Assembly: GCF_000938305.1 (NCBI RefSeq)
Contig: NZ_JYMT01000043.1
Span: 1-64,000 of the forward strand
DNA from: Bradyrhizobium sp. LTSP885
GTDB lineage: Bacteria > Pseudomonadota > Alphaproteobacteria > Rhizobiales > Xanthobacteraceae
Reading direction: 5' to 3'
DNA length: 64,000 nucleotides
Shown here piece after piece: positions 1 to 8,142 of this stretch (the stretch's first letter is position 1; every line of letters begins with the position of its first letter). The notes beneath the pieces are model-generated. The model worked only from the letters and a program-made list of their open reading frames with translations. It had not been told where the DNA came from and did no database searches. Made by a program: the position numbers and the translations under genes.

Positions 1-19
1 CGTGTGATTCCAAGAAGAG

Positions 20-1296
20 ATGAGAAACGAATCGCTTGTGAACGAAGACTGGGCGCGTGTTGTTTCGCGGCTGGGCGGAGCTGAGGCTCTGGAGGCTGGC
101 GCGCGGGAGACGAAGGCGTTTGTTCGCCCGCGCGAGATCAGCAATGCAGTCGATCTGCTGCGGCTGATCCTTGCGTATTGCCTGGGCACGAGAGGTCTGC
201 GGTTGACGGCGGCATGGGCGACTTCGGTGGGCCTTGTCGATATCTCCAACGTGGCTCTGTTATACCGGCTGCGTCAGTCCGGGGATTGGCTTGCACAGCT
301 GATAGGCCGGGCACTTGCGAGCGGTGCGCCGAAGGCAAGCCGCGGTCGACTGATCCGCATCGTTGACGCCACGACGGTCCCAAAAGCTGGAACCGGCGGC
401 AGGCAGAAGAATGCGGTGTGGCGCATCCACAGTGCGTTCGATCTTCCGCAAGAACGTTTTGGTCACTTCGAGCTGACCGACGAACGCGCGGGCGAGACGC
501 TGGACCGGATCCCGCTGATTGCCGGCGAGATCCGTCTTGCCGACCGCGCCTATCTGCAGCCGGAGCGCATGGCGTATCTGGTCGAGGCCGGTGCGGACTT
601 CGTGATCCGCTCGGGCTGGAAGAGCGCTTGTTGGCTGGATCGCAAAGGCAATCTGATCGATCTCGTCGCCGAACTGCGCAAGGCCGCGGCACGCGGCATC
701 ATCGACCGGCCGATCTGGGTAAAACGCAAGTCTGGTGGAGCACCGCTTGCTGTGCGTTTGGTTGCCGTCAAGAAACCTGCAGATGCGGCTCAGGCTGCAC
801 GGCGCAAGGCACGCAGGACGGCTCAGAAGGGAGGCCATCGTCTCTCCAGGCAAACGCTTGATGCTGCGGATTGGGTGATCCTGGTGACCTCGCTCAAGCC
901 CGAGGACTTCACAACCGCTGATCTGCTTGCCCTTTACCGGCTGCGATGGCGGATCGAACTCGGCTTCAAGCGGCTGAAGAGCCTGATTGGCTTGAAAGGA
1001 CCTCCAGGAACTGACGAGCGGTCTGCCAGACCCCATATCCTCGCTCACCTGCTGATCATTCTTCTGCTCGAGCCGCTTGTCGACGAACTCGAGGACTCTC
1101 CCCGCTTGGCCGAAGCCGCCTAACCAGACCTGCAGCATGGCGCCTGCTCCGTCAGCTCATCGCCTCCCTGCTCCAAGCCATCATTCCCCAGCCCACAATC
1201 GCGCGTCTGCGCAGAGCCAGCCTCGCTCTCCAACGACATCTGCGCGAGCCTCCCAGACGTAAACGCCGCTATCAGGCCATGATCAAACTATCTTAG
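20..1296 (+). pseudogene. IS4-family transposase, frameshifted near its 3' end
   Basis: DDE transposase of the IS4 type. The open frame 20-1123 encodes 367 residues with the catalytic triad visible as D116 (VDATT), D175 (ADRAY) and E313 in the motif YRLRWRIELGFKRLK. It stops at 1123, but the neighbouring frame continues without stop to the TAG at 1294-1296 and encodes an arginine-rich tail (WRLLRQLIASLLQ, then RRKRRYQAM) of the kind that normally ends these proteins. One base was therefore probably gained or lost around 1095-1120. The left end of the element lies outside or at the window edge, so terminal inverted repeats could not be defined. A programmed shift is possible but no slippery run is obvious. 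The catalytic core is intact. Confidence 0.8.
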
Positions 1297-1298
1297 CG

Positions 1299-1336
1299 CC
1301 TATGGGCTTTCGCCGGGACGACGGCGGAGAGGTCCG
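1299..1336. repeat. short degenerate intergenic repeat remnant
   Basis: A stretch reading TTCGCCGGGACGACGG sits between the transposase remnant and the convergent solute-binding protein gene. A close relative (CTTCGCCAGGACGACAGTGG) occurs at 33140-33162 after the alcohol dehydrogenase gene. This looks like half of a dispersed palindromic element placed after genes; its role, perhaps in termination, is inferred. Confidence 0.35.
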
Positions 1337-1343
1337 ATAGAGA

Positions 1344-2951
1344 CTACTCCAATCCGATCTGTGTCAGATCCTGGAACCAGTGCTGCGCCTGCACGAATGA
1401 CTTCACCTTCGGCGACAGCGCATGCGGGTTGGTGTCGTGTACCACCCAGACCAATACGGCGTCGTCGACGATCAGCGCATGTGCCTGTGCGATCAAATCA
1501 TCCTGTTTTGCGGCATCGAACGTTTGTTTGGCCTCGTTGATCAGCGCGTCGACCTTCGGGTTCTTGTAGCCGCCCCAGTTGACGCCAACCGGTGCAACCT
1601 GGTCGGATGCAAAGAACCGCACGATCGCGTAGAGCGGATCCGACGTCACATAGGCGATATTGTTGGCGGTGATGCCGGCGTTCATCTCGTCGGCCGCGCC
1701 CTTGCGCCAGTGCGTATATAATGTCTCGAGCTCGACCACCTTGAAGTCGATGTCGATGCCGATCTCCTTGAAGCTCTGCTGCAGGAATTCGTTCATCGGC
1801 AGCGACAGCATCTGCCCGGTGCCGCCCTGTGCGATGATGAAGGTCGCCTTCAGCGGCTTGTCCTTCGAATAGCCGGCTTCCTCCACCAGCTTCTTGGCGG
1901 CGGCGACGTCGTATTTCAGCTCGAAGGTCGGCTTGCCGAACCAGGGGCTCGACGGGTCGACCTGGCCTTTGGCGGGTTTTGCCAACCCATTCATCAGGCC
2001 AACGACGGCGTCGCGGTCGATCGCGAGATTGAGCGCCTTGCGCAGGCGGATGTCGGTCCAGGGCGAGCCCGGCAGCACGCTCAAATGATAATTCCAGACA
2101 TGCGGCGTGACGTTGTCGACGATCCTCATACCGGCGGCCTTGAGCTGCGGTACGGCGTCGGGCGCCGGCGTCTCGATCAAATCGACCTGGCCGGCCAGCA
2201 GCGCGTTGGTGCGGGTCAACGCTTCCGGCATCGGGATCAGGATCACCTTGTCGACTTTTGGAATCCGCTTCTTGTCCCAATAGTCCGGATTCTTCGAAAG
2301 CTCCGCGAGCTCGCGCGGCACCAGTTTTGTCAGCTTGAACGGGCCGGTGCCGGAGGGCTGGCTGGCGAACTTGTCCCAGTCCTTACCCAGCTTTTCATAT
2401 TGCGCGGGGCTGGAGACCAGGAACCAGAGCATCTGGTAAGGGAAGAAGGAGTCGACCGTCTTGGTCGTGATCTCGATGGTCGAGTCGTCAATCTTGGCGT
2501 AGCTCGCGACCGAAGGCAGGCGGGTCTTGACCTGCGCGCTCTGCCGCTTGTCGAATTGCGGCGCCTTGTCGTTCAGCACCTTGTCGAGATTCCAGATCAC
2601 GGCGTCGGCGTTGAAGTCGCTGCCGTCGTGGAATTTCACGCCCTTGCGCAAGGTGAAGCGCCACTTGGTCTTGTCCTTGTCGTCGACCTTCCATTCGGTG
2701 GCCAGCCCGGGCACCAGTTTGCCCGGCCGGTCGGCAACGTCCATCTCCCACGCGATCAAGGGATCGTAGATCGTGTAGGCCGTGAACTGATAGGCCCCGG
2801 CGCCGCGGTCGGGCTGGCCTGTCGTGAGCGGAATATCGGCCATCGAAATGCCGTAGCGCACAATCGACTCGGCATGCGCCGGCATGGCCGGCCAGCCCGC
2901 AGCCATGGCAAGCGCCATTGCCGCCATCAGGATCGAGTTACGCGCACGCAT
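1344..2951 (-). CDS. ABC transporter solute-binding protein, family 5 (peptide/opine type)
   Basis: Periplasmic binding protein of the SBP_bac_5 family, 535 residues from the chosen ATG at 2951, which has CGGAG upstream; an in-frame start at 3014 would add 21 residues before the signal peptide and is less likely. Residues 1-27 form a signal peptide ending PAHA. Family features include GLATEWKV, VKFHDGSDFNADAV and SGTGPFKL. It is clearly paralogous to the divergent gene at 3166, including APDAVPQLK against APDAVPEIK. It is transcribed alone and away from the permease operon, so it probably offers the same permeases a second substrate range. A sigma-54-like promoter lies just upstream. The ligand is unknown. 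Confidence 0.9.
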   Translation of the reverse strand: MRARNSILMAAMALAMAAGWPAMPAHAESIVRYGISMADIPLTTGQPDRGAGAYQFTAYTIYDPLIAWEMDVADRPGKLVPGLATEWKVDDKDKTKWRFTLRKGVKFHDGSDFNADAVIWNLDKVLNDKAPQFDKRQSAQVKTRLPSVASYAKIDDSTIEITTKTVDSFFPYQMLWFLVSSPAQYEKLGKDWDKFASQPSGTGPFKLTKLVPRELAELSKNPDYWDKKRIPKVDKVILIPMPEALTRTNALLAGQVDLIETPAPDAVPQLKAAGMRIVDNVTPHVWNYHLSVLPGSPWTDIRLRKALNLAIDRDAVVGLMNGLAKPAKGQVDPSSPWFGKPTFELKYDVAAAKKLVEEAGYSKDKPLKATFIIAQGGTGQMLSLPMNEFLQQSFKEIGIDIDFKVVELETLYTHWRKGAADEMNAGITANNIAYVTSDPLYAIVRFFASDQVAPVGVNWGGYKNPKVDALINEAKQTFDAAKQDDLIAQAHALIVDDAVLVWVVHDTNPHALSPKVKSFVQAQHWFQDLTQIGLE

Positions 2952-2988
2952 GGAGATGCTCCGTTGATTTGGACTTGGAGCCGAAACT

Positions 2989-3005
2989 TGCAAGCATGAT
3001 GCCAG
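2989..3005 (-). promoter_or_regulatory. predicted sigma-54 (-24/-12) promoter for the minus-strand binding protein
   Basis: Read on the minus strand from 3005 the sequence is CTGGCATCATGCTTGCA. This has TGGCA and TTGC elements at the exact sigma-54 spacing, with one mismatch in the -24 box (TGGCAT for TGGCAC). The start codon lies about 40 bases downstream. Weaker than the plus-strand partner at 3087. Confidence 0.5.
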
Positions 3006-3086
3006 AATAGGCATCTCTGCCCTGTTATGCCCTGAGGTGAGAAGAAATGACGCGGCCTGGGGTTATTTGCCGAGGAACCATTCCCC

Positions 3087-3104
3087 TTGGCACAGGCATT
3101 GCAT
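3087..3104 (+). promoter_or_regulatory. predicted sigma-54 (-24/-12) promoter for the transporter operon
   Basis: TTGGCACAGGCATTGCAT matches the sigma-54 consensus TGGCAC-N5-TTGC with correct spacing of the GG and GC dinucleotides. Transcription would start near 3113, leaving a leader of about 50 bases before the ATG at 3166. Sigma-54 promoters need an enhancer-binding activator; the 80 bases between this and the opposing promoter contain a direct repeat of TGCCCTG (3019-3025, 3029-3035) that could be part of such a site, which is inference. Confidence 0.6.
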
Positions 3105-3165
3105 ACGTTTGCCCAAGAAATAGTCATCCAAAACAAGTCATTAAAGTCGAGAAGAGGCTGCTCAG

Positions 3166-4824
3166 ATGCGTAACGAGAAGACCAAAGCGACAGCGACGGC
3201 CATGCTGCTGGCGTTCGCGCTGGCCGCGGGCCTGCCGGCGATCGCGAGCGCCGAGACCGTGCTGCGCATCGGCATGACCGCTGCCGACATTCCGCGCACG
3301 CTCGGCCAGCCCGACCAGGGTTTTGAAGGCAACCGCTTCACCGGCCTCACGATGTACGATGCGCTGACGATGTGGGACCTGTCGTCGGCGGACAAGGCCA
3401 GCGTCATCATCCCGGGCCTCGCCACCGAGTGGAAGGTCGACGATGCCGACAAGACGAAATGGACCTTCAAGCTGCGTTCCGGCGTCACCTTCCATGACGG
3501 CTCGGCGTTCAACGCCGATGCTGTGGTCTGGAACGTCGACAAGGTCCTGAAACAGGACGCGCCGCAATTCGACCCGAGCCAGGTCGGCGTCACCGCCTCG
3601 CGCATGCCGACGCTGGTGTCCGCCCGCAAGATCGACGACATGACGGTCGAGTTGATCACCAAGGAGCCGGACAGCTTCCTGCCGATCAATCTTTCCAATC
3701 TGTTCATGGCGAGCCCGGCGAAGTGGCAGCAATTCTATGACAAGGCCGAAGGCGCCGACGCCAAGGCGAAATCGCAAGGCGCATGGGCGGCGTTCGCCAA
3801 GGACGCCTCGGGCACCGGTCCGTGGAAAATGTCGAGCTTTACGCCGCGCGAGCGGCTCGAACTGGTGAAGAACGACAATTACTGGGACAAGGCGCGGGTG
3901 CCGAAGGTCGACAAGATGGTGCTCTTGCCGATGCCGGAAGCCAACGCCCGCACTGCGGCGCTGCTGTCGGGGCAGGTCAACTGGATCGAGGCGCCGGCGC
4001 CGGATGCGGTTCCCGAGATCAAGCAGCGCGGCTTCGTGCTCTACAGCAATGAGGAGCCGCATGTCTGGCCTTGGCAGTTTTCGCGTGCCGAAGGCTCGCC
4101 GTGGAACGATATCCGTGTTCGCAAGGCTGCAAATCTCTGCATCGATCGCGAAGGACTGCGCGACGGCCTGCTCGCGGGCCTGATGGTGCCGGCGACCGGC
4201 ACGTTCGAGCCCGGCCATCCCTGGCGCGGCAATCCGACCTTCCAGATCAAGTATGACAAGCCGGCCGCGCAGGAGCTGATGCAGGAAGCGGGCTATGGTC
4301 CCAACAAGAAGCTGACGGTCAAGATCCAGACCTCCGCGTCGGGGTCGGGCCAGATGCTGCCGCTGCCGATGAACGAATATCTGCAGCAGGCGCTGGCCGA
4401 GTGTTACTTCGACGTGCAGCTCGACGTCATCGAGTGGAACACGCTGTTCACCAATTGGCGGCGCGGAGCGAAGGACCCGTCGGCCAACGGCGCGAACGCC
4501 ACCAATGTCACCTATGCGGCGATGGATCCGTTCTTCGCGCTGGTGCGCTTCCTGCAGTCAAGCATGGCGCCGCCGGTCTCGAACAATTGGGGTTTTATCA
4601 ACAATCCGAAGTTCGACGAGCTGGTGAAGAAAGCGCGGCAGACCTTCGACCCGGCAGCACGCGACGCGGCGCTTGCCGAGTTGCATGCGGCCTCGGTCGA
4701 CGATGCGGCCTTCCTGTATGTCGCCCACGACGTCGGGCCGCGCGCGATGAGCCCGAAGATCAAGGGTTTTGTGCAGCCGAAGAGCTGGTTCGTCGACTTT
4801 TCGCCGGTCAGGATCGCGCCGTGA
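3166..4824 (+). CDS. ABC transporter solute-binding protein, family 5
   Basis: Periplasmic binding protein of 552 residues with a signal peptide over residues 1-29 (ending AIASA). It shows the same family blocks as its divergent paralogue: GLATEWKV, VTFHDGSAFNADAV, SGTGPWKM and LPMPEAN. AGAAGAGG lies about ten bases before the ATG. It is the first gene of the plus-strand operon, followed by two permeases, two ATPases and an amidase, so it should capture the main substrate in the periplasm. Family 5 proteins bind peptides, opines, nickel complexes or glycosides. The linked amidase suggests an amide-bearing ligand, which is inference. Confidence 0.92.
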   Translation: MRNEKTKATATAMLLAFALAAGLPAIASAETVLRIGMTAADIPRTLGQPDQGFEGNRFTGLTMYDALTMWDLSSADKASVIIPGLATEWKVDDADKTKWTFKLRSGVTFHDGSAFNADAVVWNVDKVLKQDAPQFDPSQVGVTASRMPTLVSARKIDDMTVELITKEPDSFLPINLSNLFMASPAKWQQFYDKAEGADAKAKSQGAWAAFAKDASGTGPWKMSSFTPRERLELVKNDNYWDKARVPKVDKMVLLPMPEANARTAALLSGQVNWIEAPAPDAVPEIKQRGFVLYSNEEPHVWPWQFSRAEGSPWNDIRVRKAANLCIDREGLRDGLLAGLMVPATGTFEPGHPWRGNPTFQIKYDKPAAQELMQEAGYGPNKKLTVKIQTSASGSGQMLPLPMNEYLQQALAECYFDVQLDVIEWNTLFTNWRRGAKDPSANGANATNVTYAAMDPFFALVRFLQSSMAPPVSNNWGFINNPKFDELVKKARQTFDPAARDAALAELHAASVDDAAFLYVAHDVGPRAMSPKIKGFVQPKSWFVDFSPVRIAP

Positions 4825-4848
4825 GGTGTTGGCGACGTACTCAGTGCA

Positions 4849-5010
4849 CCCTCTCCCCTTGTGGGAGAGGGTGGCTTCGCGATAGCGAAGCCGGGTGAGG
4901 GGTTTGTCTCCGCGGATGCCCCTCGCGCGTATGAGATGAACTGAACCCGCGGACAGAACCCCTCATCCGGCGCGCTGTGCGCGCCACCTTCTCCCACGAG
5001 GGGAGAAGGA
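4849..5010. repeat. palindromic intergenic element, type A (copy 1)
   Basis: Composite of hairpins: CCCTCTCCC/GGGAGAGGG around CTTGT, GGCTTCGC/GCGAAGCC around GATA, then GGTGAGGGG facing CCCCTCATCC and a closing CTTCTCCC/GGGGAGAAGG pair. A second copy is at 45425-45553. It lies inside the transporter operon between the binding-protein and permease genes, and its last bases (GGGGAGAAGGAAG) supply the only purine-rich ribosome-binding candidate for the GTG at 5026. Confidence 0.85.
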
Positions 5011-5025
5011 AGACGAAAGCTACTC

Positions 5026-5979
5026 GTGTTCGCCTATATCGCCAGACGTATCGTCTACGTCATTCCGATCGTGCTCAGCGTGGCGCTGGTGTGCTTCCTG
5101 CTGGTGCACATCACGCCCGGCGATCCCTTGGTCGCGGTGCTGCCGGCGGATGCCTCGCAGGAGCTCGCCGCGCAATTGCGCTCGGCGTATGGCTTCGACC
5201 GCCCGCTGCCGGTGCAGTTCGGGCTGTGGCTGTGGCGCGCGATCCATGGCGATCTCGGCAATTCGATCGCAACCGGCCGTCCCGTGCTGTCGGAGGTGAT
5301 GCACGCGGTCAGCAACACCGTGATGCTGGCGATCGCAGCTGCCATCATCGGCTTTACGCTCGGCCTGCTGCTAGGCCTGATCGCGGGTTATTTCCGCGAC
5401 ACCTGGGTCGACAAGGTCGCGACCTCCTTCGCCATCGCGGGCGTCTCGCTGCCGCATTACTGGCTCGGCATGGTGCTGGTCATCATCTTCTCGGTGCAGC
5501 TCAACTGGCTGCCCGCGGTCGGCGCCGGGGCCGGCGGCTCCGGCGCCTGGGCATGGGACTGGGAACATCTGCGCTATCTGGTGCTGCCTGCGATCACGAC
5601 CTCGGTGATCCCGATGGGCATCATCACCCGTACCGTGCGTGCGCTGACCGGCGATATCCTGAGCCAGGACTTCGTCGAGGCGCTGCGCGCCAAGGGCCTG
5701 CGCGAGACCGGTGTGTTCCGCCACGTCGTCAAGAACGCCGCGCCCACCGCGCTAGCGGTGATGGGCCTGCAACTTGGGTACATGCTCGGCGGCTCGATCC
5801 TGATCGAGACCGTATTTTCCTGGCCCGGCTCAGGCCTGTTGCTCAATTCGGCGATCTTCCAGCGCGACCTGCCGCTGTTGCAGGGCACGATCCTGGTGCT
5901 GGCGCTGTTCTTCGTCCTGCTCAATCTCCTGGTCGATATCGCGCAGGCCGCGATCGATCCGCGCATCAAGCGGAGCTAG
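5026..5979 (+). CDS. ABC transporter permease, DppB/OppB type
   Basis: Inner-membrane permease of 317 residues with about six transmembrane segments; the first is residues 9-31. The cytoplasmic coupling loop is visible as DFVEALRAKGLRETGVFRHVVKNA, the EAA motif that docks on the ATPases. It starts with GTG, spaced a few bases after the end of the type A repeat. It is second in the operon and forms a heterodimer with the DppC-type permease that begins three bases after its stop. Length and order fit the peptide/nickel permease family. Confidence 0.92.
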   Translation: MFAYIARRIVYVIPIVLSVALVCFLLVHITPGDPLVAVLPADASQELAAQLRSAYGFDRPLPVQFGLWLWRAIHGDLGNSIATGRPVLSEVMHAVSNTVMLAIAAAIIGFTLGLLLGLIAGYFRDTWVDKVATSFAIAGVSLPHYWLGMVLVIIFSVQLNWLPAVGAGAGGSGAWAWDWEHLRYLVLPAITTSVIPMGIITRTVRALTGDILSQDFVEALRAKGLRETGVFRHVVKNAAPTALAVMGLQLGYMLGGSILIETVFSWPGSGLLLNSAIFQRDLPLLQGTILVLALFFVLLNLLVDIAQAAIDPRIKRS

Positions 5980-5982
5980 GCG

Positions 5983-6870
5983 ATGAGCACGATGACAGAC
6001 ACCGCATTGCAGGCCGCACCCGCGACGAAAGCGCGCGGCTACTGGGCGACCGTCGCGCGCCGTATCGCGCGCGACAAAGTCAGCATGGCCTGCGCGATCA
6101 TCCTGGTGCTGATCTTTGCATCGGCGTTGTTCGCACCCTGGCTTGGCCTCGCCGATCCCTATCAGGGCTCGATGATCCGCCGTCTCCGCCACATCGGCAC
6201 GCCGGGCTATCCGCTCGGCACCGACGAGCTCGGCCGCGACATGCTGGCGCGACTGATCTATGGCGGGCGGCTGTCGCTGATCATCGGCATTCTGCCGGTG
6301 ATTCTTGCGTTCGTGATCGGTACCTCGCTCGGCCTCGTCGCCGGCTATGTCGGCGGCAAGCTCAACACTGCGATCATGCGCACCGTGGACGTCTTCTACG
6401 CCTTTCCGTCGGTGCTGCTGGCGATCGCGATCTCGGGCGCATTAGGAGCCGGTATCGTCAATTCGATCGTGTCGCTGACCATCGTGTTCGTGCCGCAGAT
6501 CGCCCGCGTCGCCGAAAGCGTCACCACGGGCGTGCGCAATATGGATTTCGTCGAGGCGGCGCGTGCTTCCGGCGCCGGTCCCTTCACCATCATGCGTGTG
6601 CACATGCTGGGCAACGTGCTCGGACCGATCTTTGTCTACGCCACCGGCCTGATCTCGGTCTCGATGATCCTGGCCGCCGGCCTGTCCTTCCTTGGCCTCG
6701 GGACAAAACCGCCGGAGCCGGAATGGGGCCTGATGCTCAACACGCTGCGCACCGCGATCTATGTCAATCCGTGGGTCGCAGCACTTCCGGGTGCAATGAT
6801 CTTCGCGATCTCGATCTGCTTCAATCTCTTGAGCGACGGCATGCGCAGCGCCATGGACATCAGGAACTAG
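5983..6870 (+). CDS. ABC transporter permease, DppC/OppC type
   Basis: Inner-membrane permease of 295 residues. It has a typical DppC N-terminus with one early transmembrane segment (about residues 33-53), the block YPLGTDELGRDMLARLIYGGR, and an EAA loop DFVEAARASGAGPFTIMRVHML. It follows the DppB-type gene almost directly and is followed four bases later by an ATPase gene, so translation is probably coupled. It is the second half of the transmembrane channel of this importer. Confidence 0.93.
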   Translation: MSTMTDTALQAAPATKARGYWATVARRIARDKVSMACAIILVLIFASALFAPWLGLADPYQGSMIRRLRHIGTPGYPLGTDELGRDMLARLIYGGRLSLIIGILPVILAFVIGTSLGLVAGYVGGKLNTAIMRTVDVFYAFPSVLLAIAISGALGAGIVNSIVSLTIVFVPQIARVAESVTTGVRNMDFVEAARASGAGPFTIMRVHMLGNVLGPIFVYATGLISVSMILAAGLSFLGLGTKPPEPEWGLMLNTLRTAIYVNPWVAALPGAMIFAISICFNLLSDGMRSAMDIRN

Positions 6871-6874
6871 AGCG

Positions 6875-7948
6875 ATGACCGACGCCAATCTGGCAGCCGA
6901 TATGCTGGAGCCGATCGAAGATGTCGGTGGTGCCGCGCAGCCGCTGCTGCAGGTCACGGGTCTGACCAAGCATTTTCCGGTACGCGGCGGGCTGTTCAGT
7001 GCGCGCAAGACCGTGCGCGCCGTAGATAACGTCTCGTTCGTGGTGATGAAGGGCGAAACCGTCGGCATCGTCGGCGAATCCGGCTGCGGCAAGTCGACCA
7101 CTGCGCGGCTCTTGATGCATCTGATGGCGCGCGATGCCGGTGACATCGTCTATGACGGCATGCAAGTCGGTCAATCGCTCTCCTTGCGCGAACTCCGCCG
7201 CGGCATGCAGATGGTGTTCCAGGACAGCTACGCCTCGCTCAACCCGCGCCTCACCATCGAGGAATCGATCGCGTTCGGGCCCAAGGTTCACGGCATGGCC
7301 GATGGCAAGGCGCGCGCGTTGGCGCGTGAGCTGCTCGGCAAGGTCGGCCTGCGCCCCGAAAACTTCGCCAACCGCTATCCGCACGAGATTTCCGGCGGCC
7401 AGCGTCAGCGCGTCAATATCGCACGCGCGCTGGCGCTGTCGCCGCGGCTCGTGATCCTCGATGAAGCGGTGTCGGCGCTCGACAAGTCGGTCGAGGCGCA
7501 GGTGCTCAATCTGCTGGCCGATTTGAAGCGCGAATTCGGGCTGACCTATCTCTTCATCAGCCACGATCTCAACGTCGTTCGCTACATCTCCGATCGCGTG
7601 CTGGTGATGTATCTCGGCGAGGTCGTCGAGCTCGGCCCGGTCGACGCCGTATGGGACGCGCCGGCGCATCCCTACACCCGCGCGCTGCTGGCCGCGATGC
7701 CGTCATCCGATCCGGACAAGCGCACCGAGGTGCCGCCGATCTCGGGCGATCCGCCCAATCCGATCGATCCGCCGCCGGGCTGCCGGTTTCACACCCGTTG
7801 TCCGTTTGCGGAGCCGCTCTGCGCAAACGACACGCCAAAACTCAGCGATCTCGATACAATGGGCCATCAGGCGGCGTGCTACATGGCCATCGCTGGCTCG
7901 GGGCACAGCCGCGCGCCGGCAAAAGCAACAGGAGCAAACGCGGCATGA
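6875..7948 (+). CDS. ABC transporter ATP-binding protein, OppF/DppF type
   Basis: Cytoplasmic ATPase of 357 residues with Walker A GESGCGKST, signature SGGQRQRVNIARAL and Walker B LVILDEAVSALD. The C-terminal oligopeptide-type extension carries HPYTRALLAAMP and a cysteine-containing GCRFHTRCPFAEPLC segment seen in this subfamily. It energises the two permeases together with the second ATPase at 9548. The stop overlaps the next start (ATGA at 7945), and two amidase-related genes separate it from its partner ATPase. Confidence 0.93.
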   Translation: MTDANLAADMLEPIEDVGGAAQPLLQVTGLTKHFPVRGGLFSARKTVRAVDNVSFVVMKGETVGIVGESGCGKSTTARLLMHLMARDAGDIVYDGMQVGQSLSLRELRRGMQMVFQDSYASLNPRLTIEESIAFGPKVHGMADGKARALARELLGKVGLRPENFANRYPHEISGGQRQRVNIARALALSPRLVILDEAVSALDKSVEAQVLNLLADLKREFGLTYLFISHDLNVVRYISDRVLVMYLGEVVELGPVDAVWDAPAHPYTRALLAAMPSSDPDKRTEVPPISGDPPNPIDPPPGCRFHTRCPFAEPLCANDTPKLSDLDTMGHQAACYMAIAGSGHSRAPAKATGANAA

Positions 7949-8142
7949 CCAGACCCACTGCCAAGGACGTCAGAGCGATCGCGCATGTCGCCGATGTGCC
8001 CGCCGACGACGAGGTCGCTACCCGTATCGCCAGTTCGATCGGCCCCGCTTTCGACGGCTTCGCGCCGGTCTCCGGCACGCTGCCCATGGACCTTGAACCC
8101 GCGAGCTTCCTGCTGGCGCAGATCGGGAAGGTGTCGAAATGA
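7945..8142 (+). CDS. small AtzG/GatC-like protein (DUF4089 type)
   Basis: A 65-residue protein starting MTRPTAKDVRAIAHVAD, with no signal peptide or membrane segment. It overlaps the ATPase before it and the amidase after it, each by ATGA. Size, acidic helical character and placement immediately before an amidase match the AtzG group, small GatC-like partners that stabilise AtzE-type amidases. The family call rests on context and general resemblance rather than on a motif, and the start is fixed by the overlap. Confidence 0.6.
   Translation: MTRPTAKDVRAIAHVADVPADDEVATRIASSIGPAFDGFAPVSGTLPMDLEPASFLLAQIGKVSK

Noticed and set aside
3124..4218. 364-residue minus-strand frame opposite the solute-binding protein
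   Set aside because: Shadow frame in antisense to a recognised gene.
4977..6878. 633-residue plus-strand open frame across both permease genes
   Set aside because: It reads arginine/alanine-rich noise in another frame of two clearly recognisable permeases.
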